45,512 bases of DNA, taken from NCBI GenBank assembly GCA_024280155.1, contig JAJRQQ010000011.1, positions 1 through 45,512 on the forward strand. The letters run 5' to 3'. The DNA is from Bacteroidota bacterium (GTDB taxonomy: Bacteria; Bacteroidota; Bacteroidia; Flavobacteriales_D; Crocinitomicaceae). Made by a program: the position numbers and the translations under genes. Under the pieces are notes generated by a model that was given only the letters and a program-made list of their open reading frames with translations, was not told the origin of the DNA and ran no database searches. Of the stretch, positions 9,502 to 19,831 are shown one piece after another; the first letter of the stretch is position 1, and every line of letters starts with the position of its first letter.

Positions 9502-10842
9502 CTAATTTTCTGTATTTTCATTGTTGTCTTCTTCCTCAGTTTCATTGAAAAAGTTTAATAGTCCATTCTTTCCTTTTTTCAGAAATTCTGCGCTCATGAT
9601 GTTATCGAAGAAACTACCGCGTGTCTTTTTAGAGTGCGTCTTTACTTTCCCTGTACTTGCAGCTGCTGGCGTAGGTACAGATTGAGTATCCATTTCTTCA
9701 AACCCTTTCATTACTAGACCAATTCCCGTTGCATACATTGGGCTTTTGATGACTTCTTGGTTTGTGTTTGCTAAATGTTCTGTCGGATAACCTAAACGAG
9801 TATCCATTCCTGTAACATATTCAAATAATTGTGATATATGTTTCAATTGAGACCCACCTCCGGTAACCACAATTCCACCGATTAATTTCTTCTCATACCC
9901 TGAACTTTTTATCTCATAATTGACTAATTCAACAATTTCTTCCATCCTTGCTTGGATGATTGAGGCAAGGTTTCGAAGTGTTACTTCTCTCGCAGGACGT
10001 CCTTTCAAACCGGGTATTGCGACTACAACATTTTCTTTTGTTTCACTCGCAATTGCAGAACCGTATTGTTTTTTTACAGCTTCAGCTTTTTTCTGCATGA
10101 TTGTACAGCCAACTTTAATATCTTCTGTAATTACGTTACCACCAAATGGGATAACTGCCGTGTGGCGAATAATACCTTCATGAAAAATGGCAACGTCTGT
10201 TGTTCCACCTCCGATATCAACCAATACAATTCCAGCTTCTTTTTCTTCATCTGTTAAGACTGCATCGGCTGAGGCAATTGGTTCCAGAATAATATTTTTC
10301 ACATTCAAACCTGCTCTTTCAACACATTTGTTTATGTTCATGGAAGCGTTTATGTTTCCAGTGATAATATGAAAGTTTGCTTCAAGACGAACGCCTGACA
10401 TTCCGATAGGATCTTTAATTCCTTGCTCATCATCAATTATATATTCTTGTGGTAAAACAGTGATAATTTTTTCACCTGGAGGCATGGCTAATTTATACAT
10501 GTCATCGACTAATTTGTCAATGTCTTTTTGTGAAATCTCAGTCTCTAAATTGTCACGAGTTAAAATACCACGGTGTTGTATACTTTTGATGTGCTGGCCT
10601 GCAATACCAACGTGAACGGTGCTGATTTTTAATTCACCCTCCACATTACTTTCTGCCTGTTCAATAGCACCCTTGATAGAGTGAACTGCTTTGTCAATAT
10701 TGTTTACCATTCCACGTGCAACACCTAAAGATTCAGTGCGGCCCATGGATAATATCTCAATTTTCCCGTGTTCATTTTTACGCCCAACAAAACAAGCAAT
10801 TTTTGTTGTCCCAATGTCTAACCCTACGATAATTTTACTCAT
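9502..10842 (-). CDS. ftsA: Cell division protein FtsA
   Basis: FtsA is the actin-like ATPase that tethers FtsZ to the membrane. I place the start at 10842 (MSKIIVGLDIGTTKIACFVG) because the phosphate-1 motif DIGTTK is normally within ten residues of the N terminus. The frame is open further to 10935, but that extension would overlap ftsQ by about 90 bases and has no FtsA similarity. The chosen start leaves 4 bases after the ftsQ stop. Other marks are the second phosphate motif VLVDIGGGTTDVAIF, adenosine motif GGIVVTGGGSQL, and a C-terminal amphipathic segment FFDNIMSAEFLKKG then LLNFF, fitting a membrane-targeting helix. The product is 446 residues, somewhat longer than E. coli FtsA because of a variable linker. 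Confidence 0.95.
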   Translation of the reverse strand: MSKIIVGLDIGTTKIACFVGRKNEHGKIEILSMGRTESLGVARGMVNNIDKAVHSIKGAIEQAESNVEGELKISTVHVGIAGQHIKSIQHRGILTRDNLETEISQKDIDKLVDDMYKLAMPPGEKIITVLPQEYIIDDEQGIKDPIGMSGVRLEANFHIITGNINASMNINKCVERAGLNVKNIILEPIASADAVLTDEEKEAGIVLVDIGGGTTDVAIFHEGIIRHTAVIPFGGNVITEDIKVGCTIMQKKAEAVKKQYGSAIASETKENVVVAIPGLKGRPAREVTLRNLASIIQARMEEIVELVNYEIKSSGYEKKLIGGIVVTGGGSQLKHISQLFEYVTGMDTRLGYPTEHLANTNQEVIKSPMYATGIGLVMKGFEEMDTQSVPTPAAASTGKVKTHSKKTRGSFFDNIMSAEFLKKGKNGLLNFFNETEEEDNNENTEN

Positions 10843-10846
10843 GCCT

Positions 10847-11641
10847 TTATTTTTTCTTGCAAACAATTTGACCTTTATATTTGAGGTTGATTTCTGAATA
10901 ATGTTCCCATCCTTCAAAAGGCAATGCCTCTTCATAAAAAATCGCCAGTTTTTTAAACTTATCCTCTACTTCCTCGTCAGATTCAGCAGATCCAAAAATA
11001 ATTTTTTGATCCCCAACCAGTGGAACTAGTATGAAATCACCATTCTTTAGTAAATGAACCTGTCCTATTTGAGAATGGAATAATGGATCATTACAAACAT
11101 AACGCGAAATTCGATAGATATCATCTAGTTTTCGAATAGTTATTAAAGAATCATTGTTAATAATTCTTTGAACGGATATTGAGCTACTCAAGTCTGGAAT
11201 AAACCCTGTAAATATCAGTGTTCTAGAAGTGTGAATTGATGAAGTTGAAAATGTATTCCCGTCTTCGTCTAAGTAGAAATCTTCACTACTTCGATTGTAA
11301 ATTCTGGCGATAGGGGTTCTTAACTCTACTTTTATTTCCCAACTTCCGTCGATGTGTTGATAAATTTCAACTTCTTTTACTTGTGAGATTGACCTGACAA
11401 AAGATTCTATTTTTTCAATTTCAAATTCGGATCTTTTTTGTTGATCGAAAACGATTCCTTCTGTTTCTAGTTTTAGTTGTAGTTCTTCTTCTGTAATAAA
11501 AGTATTCTCACCTTCTGATTTGATTTTAATATCAGGGGCCGGAATTTCTTTTTCAGAAAGTGATTTTTGGATGAATATCCCAAGTGTTAATACTCCTGTA
11601 ATTAATAAAAACCAGAGTACAATTTTTAACCAATTTTTCAT
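10847..11641 (-). CDS. ftsQ: Cell division protein FtsQ/DivIB
   Basis: A 264-residue bitopic membrane protein. It has a short cytoplasmic tail (MKNWLK), one transmembrane segment (about 6-26, VLWFLLITGVLTLGIFI), then a periplasmic POTRA-like region (about 38-110, with LKLETEGIVFD) and the FtsQ beta domain (about 110-255). FtsQ recruits the FtsL/B complex and regulates septal synthesis. Sequence conservation in this family is low, so the call rests on topology and the place between murC and ftsA. Its ATG overlaps the murC stop by four bases (ATGA), and ftsA begins four bases after its stop, so the three are probably translationally coupled. Confidence 0.88.
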   Translation of the reverse strand: MKNWLKIVLWFLLITGVLTLGIFIQKSLSEKEIPAPDIKIKSEGENTFITEEELQLKLETEGIVFDQQKRSEFEIEKIESFVRSISQVKEVEIYQHIDGSWEIKVELRTPIARIYNRSSEDFYLDEDGNTFSTSSIHTSRTLIFTGFIPDLSSSISVQRIINNDSLITIRKLDDIYRISRYVCNDPLFHSQIGQVHLLKNGDFILVPLVGDQKIIFGSAESDEEVEDKFKKLAIFYEEALPFEGWEHYSEINLKYKGQIVCKKK

Positions 11642-13008
11642 TTTAACACGGTTTTTAGCGGTTCAATGATTCGGTCAATATTTCCAGCACCAATTGTTAA
11701 GTAAATGTCACTTTTTTTCGTTGAACAATACTCAATAGCTTTTTTCGGTGAAAGCACTTGCTTGTTGTTATGAGCAATTTCTGCAATTAATTTCTCGCTG
11801 GTGATTCCTTGAATAGGTTCTTCTCTTGCAGGATAAATAGGGAGTAAAATAACTTCATCTATGCGACTGAGTTGTTGAGAAAATTCTGAAAAGAAATCTC
11901 TCGTTCTTGAGAAAAGGTGAGGTTGAAATATTCCTGTTATTTTTTTCTTAGGATACATTAATCTTACGGATGAAATCAATGCATTTATTTCGGTTGGGTG
12001 GTGTGCGTAATCATCTATGTAAATGAGTTTCTTTGTGCGTATATGGAATTCAAAACGTCTTTTTACACCGAGAAATGTTTTTAATGCGTAACGAATTATT
12101 TGTTCATCTAGTCCTAATTCTGTAGACATTGCAATACAAGCGATAGCATTTTCTGTGTTATGGATGCCGGGAATCCCCAATTCTATTTTTTTCCAAGTTT
12201 TAGTAGGCGTATTTAAGTCAAAGTAAAACTTTCCGGATTTAGCAACTAAATTCGTCCCAACATAGTCGGCAGTGCAATCAATTCCGTAAGTAGTTGCATT
12301 TGGTGCAATAATTTCTGTATTGATGTGTCGAATTAACAATCCATTCTTATTGGTTAAATCTGCGTATTGTTGAAAACCTTCAATCATTTCTTTGGCGTCA
12401 CCATATATGTCTAGATGGTCTGCATCTGTTGATGTGATAATTGAGGCAAAAGGTGTGAGCTGTAAGAATGAACGGTCAAATTCATCCGCTTCAATGACAG
12501 TGTATTCACTTTCTTTTGATTCAACAAAGTTGGAGTTGAAATTGGTTGCTATTCCGCCTAGAAATGCGTTGCATTTTAATTCAGAGACATCTAAAATGTG
12601 TGCAAGCATAGTGCTTGTTGTAGTTTTTCCATGTGTTCCTGCAACCCCTAGTCCTATCGAATTACGTGTTATCATCCCAAGAACTTCAGCTCGTTTGTAG
12701 AGCGCTTTATTGTTCTTTTTCAGGAACAATAATTCGCCTAAGTTTTTTGGAATTGCTGGGGTGAACACAAACAATGTTTTGTCATCTTTTTGAAACTCTT
12801 CAGGAATTGAATTCCCTAAATCTTCATAATGTACATCTATTCCTTCTTTGACGAGCTCTTCTGTAAGAACTGTTTCTGTTTTATCATAGCCAGAAACCTT
12901 CCAGCCTAAGTTGTTGAAATATCGTGCAAGTGCAGACATTCCAATTCCACCAATACCTATAAAATAAGCCTTGTTGAATGATGTGATATGTTTTAAGACC
13001 GGTTTCAA
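11638..13008 (-). CDS. murC: UDP-N-acetylmuramate--L-alanine ligase MurC
   Basis: MurC is the cytoplasmic Mur ligase adding L-alanine to UDP-MurNAc with ATP hydrolysis. The 456 residues contain the UDP-binding loop FIGIGGIGMSALAR (16-29), the P-loop GTHGKTT (124-130), the metal/substrate region ADEFDRSF, and the third-domain segment IDDYAHHPTEI found in MurC/Mpl enzymes. Length and order fit MurC. Mpl is the main alternative, but the position between murG and ftsQ in the cluster decides for MurC. It abuts murG with no gap and overlaps ftsQ by four bases. Confidence 0.96.
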   Translation of the reverse strand: MKPVLKHITSFNKAYFIGIGGIGMSALARYFNNLGWKVSGYDKTETVLTEELVKEGIDVHYEDLGNSIPEEFQKDDKTLFVFTPAIPKNLGELLFLKKNNKALYKRAEVLGMITRNSIGLGVAGTHGKTTTSTMLAHILDVSELKCNAFLGGIATNFNSNFVESKESEYTVIEADEFDRSFLQLTPFASIITSTDADHLDIYGDAKEMIEGFQQYADLTNKNGLLIRHINTEIIAPNATTYGIDCTADYVGTNLVAKSGKFYFDLNTPTKTWKKIELGIPGIHNTENAIACIAMSTELGLDEQIIRYALKTFLGVKRRFEFHIRTKKLIYIDDYAHHPTEINALISSVRLMYPKKKITGIFQPHLFSRTRDFFSEFSQQLSRIDEVILLPIYPAREEPIQGITSEKLIAEIAHNNKQVLSPKKAIEYCSTKKSDIYLTIGAGNIDRIIEPLKTVLK

Positions 13009-14106
13009 TTAGATAATTTTTTCTATTTCATTGACTATATCTGCTGTCGCATTTGGTTTTCCTAAATGAGCGATGCTTTCTGAAAGTTCTTTGCATTTTT
13101 CTTCGTTTATGATTAAATCAAGTGCAATTTCAATTAAATTTTCGACTGCTTTATTGTCTTTTACTAATACAGCAGCATTCTTTTTCACAAGAGCCAATGC
13201 GTTCTTGGTTTGATGGTCTTCAGCTACATTTGGTGAAGGAACAAGAATGGTTGGCTTTTTCACCAAGCACAGTTCTGAAACTGATATTGCACCTGCTCTT
13301 GATATTACAATGTCAGCCGCTGCGTAAGCTAAATCCATTCTTCGAATGAATTGAACAAGTTTGATGTTTTTTAGCGCTTTGTCTTCGAGCTCTTCATTTA
13401 GTTGCTTAAAGTAAAGTTTGCCGGATTGCCAGATGACATTTAGTCCTTTTCTTTTTAATTCCTCTAATTTAGTATAAACACTATTGTTAATTGTGCGAGC
13501 TCCTAAACTTCCACCAATGATTAAGATTGTCTTTTGATTTTTATCTAACCCGAAATGTTCGATGGCTTCTTCTTTTTTTCCATCAATTTGTATCATGTTT
13601 TGTCGAGTAGGATTCCCTGTGATTGAAATTTTTTCTGCTGGGAAAAATTTTTCCAAACCATCGTAGGCAACACATATTTTCTGGACAGATTTAGCCAATA
13701 TTTTATTTGTTTTCCCTGGGAAAGAATTCTGCTCTTGCACCATAGAAGGTATTTTTAAAAGTGTGGACATTTTTAGTGTAGGACCACTTGCGTATCCGCC
13801 AACACCAATAACTACTTGAGGTTTGAAATCTTTTATGATTCTACGTGCTTTAAGTAGACTTTTAATAATTTTGAATGGAAGTGCGAAATTAGAAAGTGCT
13901 ATTTTTCTCTTTAACCCAACAATTTGAAGTCCTTTGATTTTGTAACCAGCTTCTGGAACTTTCTCCATTTCCATTTTCCCTTCTGCGCCAACAAAAAGAA
14001 TTTCAGCATCAGGGTTTCTTTTTTTTATCTCATCAGCGATAGCAATGGCAGGGAATATATGTCCTCCTGTACCTCCTCCTGATATAATTGCTCTTTCAAT
14101 TTTCAT
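13009..14106 (-). CDS. murG: UDP-GlcNAc:lipid I GlcNAc transferase MurG
   Basis: MurG transfers GlcNAc from UDP-GlcNAc to lipid I on the inner membrane face, giving lipid II. The 365-residue product has the N-terminal glycine-rich motif ISGGGTGGHIFPAIAIA, the second motif VIGVGGYASGP, and the C-terminal GT-B sugar-nucleotide site with IIGGSLGARTIN and SRAGAISVSELC. All are hallmarks of the family and length is normal. It starts 13 bases after the ftsW stop and touches murC directly. Confidence 0.97.
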   Translation of the reverse strand: MKIERAIISGGGTGGHIFPAIAIADEIKKRNPDAEILFVGAEGKMEMEKVPEAGYKIKGLQIVGLKRKIALSNFALPFKIIKSLLKARRIIKDFKPQVVIGVGGYASGPTLKMSTLLKIPSMVQEQNSFPGKTNKILAKSVQKICVAYDGLEKFFPAEKISITGNPTRQNMIQIDGKKEEAIEHFGLDKNQKTILIIGGSLGARTINNSVYTKLEELKRKGLNVIWQSGKLYFKQLNEELEDKALKNIKLVQFIRRMDLAYAAADIVISRAGAISVSELCLVKKPTILVPSPNVAEDHQTKNALALVKKNAAVLVKDNKAVENLIEIALDLIINEEKCKELSESIAHLGKPNATADIVNEIEKII

Positions 14107-14119
14107 AAGATTCTTTTTC

Positions 14120-15307
14120 TCATTTCATATTATTTTCTGCAAGTTTTGCTTTTCTCATATTTTGTTGGTGTGCAATTGCTTGAACCATTCCAATTGCTAA
14201 TGTCGTTACGACCAATGCAGATCCTCCCATAGCTAAAAGAGGCATATTTTGTCCTGTTACGGGGAAAATCCCTGTACAGACTAACATATTTACCGTGGCT
14301 TGTATTAGAATGAGTGTTCCGACTCCAATGCAGACGAATGTTTCAAATAAATTATCAGAAGCCAGCCCAATTTTCATAATTCTGAATAGAAGTATAAGGT
14401 AAGCCATAATGAGCACAAATGCCCAAAATGGACCCATTTCTTCAACAAAACTTGCGTAATAAAAGTCTGCATAAGCTTCAGGTAGAAATCCTTTTAATTC
14501 CCCGTCTCCAATTCCCTGTCCTACTATGCCAAAATTTTCACTTGTTATTCTGCCATTGAATATTGCAAGTTTAGCATTCATTGCTTGTGCATTTGCAATT
14601 ACATTTGAGCTGTCATCTATTTTGTTCAAAATACGGTTCTCCCAAGTCTCATAACGTGGCAACATATTTAATTCTGGAATTGCTTTGTGAATCATTACAA
14701 TTAAGAATAAAATGGCAATACCAGCCCCAATTGTTGTGAAAAGTTTTGAAAAAGGGACACGACCAAGAAAAAGTAGTATAAAGCCGAGTCCAAATACAAT
14801 CACTGCTGTAGAAAAGTTGTCTTTTAATATCAATCCACTGATAATAACTACAGGCGCAACAACGGGGATGAAGCCTTCTTTCCAATTATTGAGGAGGTCT
14901 TTTTTCTTGACGAGTAATCGAGACATATATAAAATCATTGCCAGCTTTGCAAAATCGGATGATTGGAAAGTTAGTCCAACAAATGGAATCCTAACCCATC
15001 GACCAGCGTCATTCACTTTTGTTCCGAAAAACATTGTGAATATTAGTAATGCTACAGCTACATAGAAAGCAAATTTTGAAATTTGAGAAAAATATTTTGG
15101 GTCTTTTAGGTGAACCCAGTACATAACAAATCCACTGATTCCAATATACATCATATGTTTAAAAAGATATTTTAGTGGGGATCCACCTTGTGTTTTTACA
15201 AGAATGTCGATGTAACTAAAAACACTTACCATTGAGAAGGCAAGCATGATTAGCGTTATCATCCAAATGACACGATCTCCTTTCAAATATGTTAGTAAAT
15301 TTTGCAT
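14120..15307 (-). CDS. ftsW: SEDS peptidoglycan glycosyltransferase FtsW
   Basis: FtsW polymerises lipid II at the septum together with FtsI. The 395-residue protein has about ten hydrophobic membrane segments. Its large extracytoplasmic loop carries SEDS signatures: GIGDGELKGFLPEAYADF, followed by FVEEMGPFWAF, with ATVNMLVCTGIFPVTGQ and MGGSALV near the C terminus. RodA is the alternative SEDS protein, but the location between murD/orf156 and murG indicates FtsW. The start overlaps the stop of the 156-residue upstream ORF by one base (TAATG). Confidence 0.95.
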   Translation of the reverse strand: MQNLLTYLKGDRVIWMITLIMLAFSMVSVFSYIDILVKTQGGSPLKYLFKHMMYIGISGFVMYWVHLKDPKYFSQISKFAFYVAVALLIFTMFFGTKVNDAGRWVRIPFVGLTFQSSDFAKLAMILYMSRLLVKKKDLLNNWKEGFIPVVAPVVIISGLILKDNFSTAVIVFGLGFILLFLGRVPFSKLFTTIGAGIAILFLIVMIHKAIPELNMLPRYETWENRILNKIDDSSNVIANAQAMNAKLAIFNGRITSENFGIVGQGIGDGELKGFLPEAYADFYYASFVEEMGPFWAFVLIMAYLILLFRIMKIGLASDNLFETFVCIGVGTLILIQATVNMLVCTGIFPVTGQNMPLLAMGGSALVVTTLAIGMVQAIAHQQNMRKAKLAENNMK

Positions 15308-15777
15308 TATCTATAGCGATCTATGAATTTTTCAAATTCTTTTCTGTCTTTTTGTGCATGATTGCCTTCTGTTGAGAAAAGAAACACACAATTTTTTTTT
15401 CTTAAGGCGCTCATTAGTTGCAAAGCTTCTTCTGATGATTGAACGGAAATGATATTTTTTATTGAGAAAAAAGCGACTTCATTGATTTTACTCTTTGCTG
15501 TGTTGTGTAATATTATTGTCTCAATACTTTTCGATAATGATGGTTCAATTGCGATGCATTTCTTGAACTGCTGTAATGTTGAAATCCAAATAATTCGAAA
15601 TGGAAAAGAGGTTAAAACGGATGAAAGTTGATCCATGTTGGGATTAATCCACGAGAAAGTATCCATTCCCATAATTTTTCCATGCGCTTGCATTGCATTA
15701 ACTTCTAATGCCTCTTTTCGTCCTTCTTCTCTAAAATCGAGAAGACTTTCTTTTTTTTGAATTACCTTACCTTTCAT
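15307..15777 (-). CDS. Unrecognised 156-residue protein within the cell-wall cluster
   Basis: I do not recognise this gene. It sits between murD and ftsW, where most bacteria have none, overlapping the murD stop and the ftsW start by one base each (TAATG), so it is translated as part of the cluster. It has no signal peptide or transmembrane segment. Residues from about 58 to the end look faintly like the third (ligand-binding) domain of the adjacent MurD. RIIWIS parallels TVWIVGG. ETIILHNTAKSKINE parallels KAIICLGENNAKIIE. EEALQLMSALRKKNCVFLFS parallels the MurD segment ending AKKDETVLLSP, and KEFEKFIDRY parallels NEFKKAV. By-eye similarity is weak and gapless only in parts. There is no P-loop, so it could not be a ligase by itself. 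Confidence 0.8.
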   Translation of the reverse strand: MKGKVIQKKESLLDFREEGRKEALEVNAMQAHGKIMGMDTFSWINPNMDQLSSVLTSFPFRIIWISTLQQFKKCIAIEPSLSKSIETIILHNTAKSKINEVAFFSIKNIISVQSSEEALQLMSALRKKNCVFLFSTEGNHAQKDRKEFEKFIDRYR

Positions 15778-17123
15778 TATAGTGATCGTACAGCCTTTTT
15801 AAATTCATTACCTCTTTCTTCATAGTTTTCGAACAAATCGAAACTTGCACATGCTGGAGAAAGTAAAACGGTTTCGTCTTTTTTTGCTAAACGGTAACCG
15901 TATGCAACTGCCTCAAGTGCAGACTTTGCTTCGACGATTGTTTCTACTTCGTCTTTGAATGCTTCAATAATTTTCGCATTATTTTCGCCGAGACAAATGA
16001 TTGCTTTTACTTTGTCATTGACCAATGCACTAAGCTCAGTGTAATCATTTCCCTTATCAACACCTCCAACAATCCAAACAGTTGGTTTGTCCATGCTTTC
16101 AAGAGCGAACCAAGTTGAATTAATGTTCGTTGCTTTAGAATCGTTAATGAATTCGATGCCGTGTACCTTTGCAACGAATTCTAATCGATGTTCAACATTT
16201 GTGAAATCTGTGAGGCTTTCCCTGACAGATTCTTTGCGAATTTCTAAAATTCGAGAAGCAATTCCTGATGCTAATGAATTTTGGGCATTGTGCTTGCCTT
16301 TTAGTGCTAAATCGTGGATTGACATAGTGAAATTATTGTTATTTATGTTTATTATTAGTTGTTCTTCTTTTATATACCCTCCAATTTCTACGGTTTGTAT
16401 CATAGAGAATGGTGCCGCCTTGGCTCTAGTTTTATTCTTTTTTAATTCTTGTTGAATTATCGTATCGTCTAGGTTGTAAATGGCCCAATCGTTCTCCGTT
16501 TGGTTCTGAAAAATCCGAAATTTTGAATCGGTATAATTTTGCATTGTATAGTCATACCTATCCAGGTGGTCTGGTGTAATGTTGAGTAGCATCGCTATAT
16601 CCGCTCTGAACTCGAACATACCATCCAATTGAAATGAGCTGAGCTCTAATACGTACCAGTCGAATTCTTCGTTTGCAATTTGTTTGGCAAAACTGTCTCC
16701 AATGTTTCCTGCAAGACCAACATTGATTCCTGCTTTTTTCAAGATGTGAAAGCACATCATAGCAGTGGTTGTTTTTCCGTTACTTCCTGTAATGCAAATT
16801 GTTTTGGCTGTATTATAGTAACCTGCAAATTCAATTTCAGAAATTACTTTAATATTTTTTTCTTTGATTTGAACAATGTTTGCCGCGTTGTCTGGAATAC
16901 CTGGTGATTTGATGACTAAATCTGAAGCGAGAATTCTATCCATAGAATGTTTGCCTTCTTCCCATTCTACTTTTAGTTTATTCAAAGCATTTTTGTATTC
17001 TTGTTTTATTTCACCAAAATCAGATACAAAAATCTTCCAACCTTCTTTTTTGGCAAGAATAGCCGCACCGACACCGCTTTCGCCAGCGCCCAAAATACTG
17101 ATATGTTTATTCTTCGTGTTCAA
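15777..17123 (-). CDS. murD: UDP-MurNAc-L-Ala--D-glutamate ligase MurD
   Basis: MurD adds D-glutamate to UDP-MurNAc-L-alanine. The 448-residue product begins with a Rossmann loop ISILGAGESGVGAAILA. It has the ATP loop TGSNGKTTT near 112-119, the family stretch LNITPDHLDRY, FINDSKATN (central to MurD), and the third-domain end LLSPACASFDLFENYEERG. Length is normal. It is placed directly after mraY (1-base junction) and before an unrecognised small gene that resembles its third domain faintly. Confidence 0.97.
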   Translation of the reverse strand: MNTKNKHISILGAGESGVGAAILAKKEGWKIFVSDFGEIKQEYKNALNKLKVEWEEGKHSMDRILASDLVIKSPGIPDNAANIVQIKEKNIKVISEIEFAGYYNTAKTICITGSNGKTTTAMMCFHILKKAGINVGLAGNIGDSFAKQIANEEFDWYVLELSSFQLDGMFEFRADIAMLLNITPDHLDRYDYTMQNYTDSKFRIFQNQTENDWAIYNLDDTIIQQELKKNKTRAKAAPFSMIQTVEIGGYIKEEQLIININNNNFTMSIHDLALKGKHNAQNSLASGIASRILEIRKESVRESLTDFTNVEHRLEFVAKVHGIEFINDSKATNINSTWFALESMDKPTVWIVGGVDKGNDYTELSALVNDKVKAIICLGENNAKIIEAFKDEVETIVEAKSALEAVAYGYRLAKKDETVLLSPACASFDLFENYEERGNEFKKAVRSL

Positions 17124-18371
17124 TTATCTTATTTTCAAAGTCACAATAGTTACTACAGCTAAGAGTATTGCTACAATCCAGAATCGAGCAACGATTTTCG
17201 CTTCATGAATCCCTTTTTTCTGGTAATGGTGATGAAGCGGGGCCATGAGAAATATCCTTCGACCTTCTCCAAATTTTTTCTTGGTTATTTTAAACCAGCC
17301 GACTTGCATGATTACTGACAGATTTTCGATTAAGAAAACACCACATAACACTGGAATCAGTAGTTCTTTACGAATTGCAATTGCAAAAACTGCGATGATT
17401 CCACCTAAAGCAAGACTTCCTGTGTCGCCCATAAATATTTGAGCAGGGAAGGAGTTGAACCATAAAAAGCCAATACATGCACCGACAAAAGCGGAAATAA
17501 AAATCACCAATTCTTCTGCCATTGGTATGTACATGACATCGAGATAATCGGCAAATTTCACATTCGAACTGACGTATGCGAGTACGGCGAGTGCGATACC
17601 TATAATCGCAGAAGTTCCTGTGGCTAGTCCGTCCAGGCCATCCGTCATATTTGCCCCATTTGAAACGGCGATTACGATAAAAATTACAATTGGAATAAAA
17701 ATGAGCCACCCCCATTTTCCACCCGACTCACCCAATAACCAGTTGTAGTTGAATTCATTGTTTTTTACAAATGGAATTGTGGTTGTCATATCGTCTGTTT
17801 TAATCCATTTTGAATTATCGTTCTCAGAAAGTGCTGCATGCTTTTCTGTAACCAATTCTTCTTGTCCTGTTAAAACATAATCTGCAGGAACTTTTTTGTG
17901 TACTGATACATCTTCATTAAAGTATAACATACTTCCCACGATTATTCCTACGCCAATTTGACCTACGATTTTAAATCTTCCTGGCAATCCCTTTTTGTCT
18001 TTTTTAAATACTTTAATGTAATCATCAATGAATCCGATTGCACCTAGCCATACTGTAGATATAAGCATGGTGATGATGTAGATATTGTCGAGTTTCGCGA
18101 ATAGTAAGGTTGGTATTAGTATCGCTGCAAGAATAATAAGTCCGCCCATTGTTGGGGTTCCTGTTTTTGCTAGCTGGCCTTCTAGGCCTAGATCACGGAC
18201 AGTTTCTCCAATTTGTTGCTTCTGCAATAAACGGATAATTCTTTTTCCAAATACTACCGAGATAATCAGGGAAGTAATTAAAGCAAGTGAAGCTCTAAAA
18301 GAGATGTAGTTGAAAAGTCCAGATCCTGGAAAATCAATTGTTTCAAGATAGTTGAATAAGTATGTCAGCAT
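17124..18371 (-). CDS. mraY: Phospho-MurNAc-pentapeptide transferase MraY
   Basis: MraY attaches phospho-MurNAc-pentapeptide to undecaprenyl phosphate, giving lipid I. This 415-residue polytopic protein has about ten membrane segments. Active-site motifs are [36 protein letters not shown] and the HHHYQKKG loop. It is about 50 residues longer than E. coli MraY because of an extended segment at about 135-205 (between the transmembrane segment MLYFNE and YNWLLGES), an insertion also seen in other Bacteroidota. It is joined to murE and murD with essentially no gap. Confidence 0.96.
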   Translation of the reverse strand: MLTYLFNYLETIDFPGSGLFNYISFRASLALITSLIISVVFGKRIIRLLQKQQIGETVRDLGLEGQLAKTGTPTMGGLIILAAILIPTLLFAKLDNIYIITMLISTVWLGAIGFIDDYIKVFKKDKKGLPGRFKIVGQIGVGIIVGSMLYFNEDVSVHKKVPADYVLTGQEELVTEKHAALSENDNSKWIKTDDMTTTIPFVKNNEFNYNWLLGESGGKWGWLIFIPIVIFIVIAVSNGANMTDGLDGLATGTSAIIGIALAVLAYVSSNVKFADYLDVMYIPMAEELVIFISAFVGACIGFLWFNSFPAQIFMGDTGSLALGGIIAVFAIAIRKELLIPVLCGVFLIENLSVIMQVGWFKITKKKFGEGRRIFLMAPLHHHYQKKGIHEAKIVARFWIVAILLAVVTIVTLKIR

Positions 18372-19831
18372 TATTTATTGAATTTGTTAAAAAGTTCTTC
18401 AATTGTTTCTAAATCATCAAAATGATGTTTTACACCGTTAATGTCTTGGTATTTTTCATGACCTTTTCCGGCAACAAGAATGATGTCATTTGTTTCTGCC
18501 ATAGAAATTGCAGTTTTAATGGCTTGTTTACGATCAACGATTGAAAGTGTTTTTTTGAAGTTAACACCATCTACACCTACCATCATTTCATCAATAATTG
18601 CATTTGGGTTCTCAGAGCGAGGATTGTCTGAAGTTAGAATCACTTTGTCTGATAAATCGCAAGAAATCGCTGCCATTTTTGGTCGTTTTTCACGGTCTCT
18701 ATCTCCACCACATCCTACAACCGTGATAACGGTTTCATTCTTTGTACGAATATTTTCTATTGTTTTTAGTACATTTCTCAACGCATCTGGTGTGTGAGCA
18801 TAATCTACAATTGCTGTAATTCCACTGTCACTTCTAAAATATTGAAACCTCCCATCGACAGAGTTTAATTCGCTAATTCCAGTGAGTGTTTCTGTTTCAT
18901 CAATCCCCAGTTCTTGTGTTACGGCAAAGACAGCTAGTAAATTATAGGCATTAAAGTCTCCAATTAATTTTGTCCAGATTTCTTTTTGATTTATGTTAAG
19001 AACCAATCCTGAGAATTGATTTTCAAGTACCTTTACTTTATAATCTGCCATAGATTTCATGGCGTAAGTAATTTTTCGAGCTGCTGTATTCTGTAACATG
19101 ACCATTCCATTTTTATCATCAGAATTGGTTAATGCAAAAGCCGTGTCTTTCAAATTGTCGAAGAATGATTTTTTTACAGTCAAGTATTCCTTGAATGTTT
19201 TGTGGTAATCTAAATGATCGTGTGTGATGTTTGTAAAAACTCCACCGTTAAAATCTAACCCTTCTGTTCTTTTTTGGTCAATGGCATGTGAACTTACTTC
19301 CATAAAACAATGAGAACATCCTTCGTCTGCCATTTCTCTCAAAAGTGCATTGAGATGTATTGGGTCGGGAGTAGTGTGAGTTGATGGAATCTCTCTATCA
19401 CAAATTTTATTCACTACAGTAGAAAGTAATCCTGTTTGAAATCCTAAATTGGTAAATAATTGATAGAGTAATGTTGCAATAGTTGTTTTACCATTCGTTC
19501 CTGTGATTCCGATAAGAGTTAATTCTTTGGATGGATTCCCGTAAAAATTACTTGCAATTATGGCAAGGGCAGAATGAGTGTCTTTTACGGTAATTACAGT
19601 GCAATCGTCTGGTGTTTCAGTTTCTTCAGAGACAATGATGATTTTACAGTCTTTCTTGATGACTTGCGGAATGTAGTCATGACCATTATTTACTGCGCCA
19701 ACAATTGCAAAGAAAATGCCATTATCCTTTACGTTCCTTGAATCAAAAGTGATGTGGTTCACATCAAGGGTGGTACTTCCTTTTACAGAAAGAATATTTA
19801 CACCGTATAGTAAATCTTTTAGTTCTTTCAT
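18371..19831 (-). CDS. murE: UDP-MurNAc-tripeptide ligase MurE (meso-DAP type)
   Basis: MurE adds the third residue of the stem peptide. The 486-residue protein has the MurE N-terminal domain, the P-loop GTNGKTT at 111-117, the TTPDP and EVSSHAI motifs, and the DNPR motif at about 402-405. In characterised MurE enzymes DNPR reads meso-diaminopimelate rather than lysine, so the peptidoglycan is probably of the meso-DAP type. The late GKGHEKYQ segment also fits. Its ATG overlaps the stop of the small PASTA ORF by four bases (ATGA). Confidence 0.97.
   Translation of the reverse strand: MKELKDLLYGVNILSVKGSTTLDVNHITFDSRNVKDNGIFFAIVGAVNNGHDYIPQVIKKDCKIIIVSEETETPDDCTVITVKDTHSALAIIASNFYGNPSKELTLIGITGTNGKTTIATLLYQLFTNLGFQTGLLSTVVNKICDREIPSTHTTPDPIHLNALLREMADEGCSHCFMEVSSHAIDQKRTEGLDFNGGVFTNITHDHLDYHKTFKEYLTVKKSFFDNLKDTAFALTNSDDKNGMVMLQNTAARKITYAMKSMADYKVKVLENQFSGLVLNINQKEIWTKLIGDFNAYNLLAVFAVTQELGIDETETLTGISELNSVDGRFQYFRSDSGITAIVDYAHTPDALRNVLKTIENIRTKNETVITVVGCGGDRDREKRPKMAAISCDLSDKVILTSDNPRSENPNAIIDEMMVGVDGVNFKKTLSIVDRKQAIKTAISMAETNDIILVAGKGHEKYQDINGVKHHFDDLETIEELFNKFNK

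Noticed and set aside
10843..10935. N-terminal extension of ftsA
   Set aside because: It overlaps ftsQ by nearly its full length and places DIGTTK too far from the N terminus.
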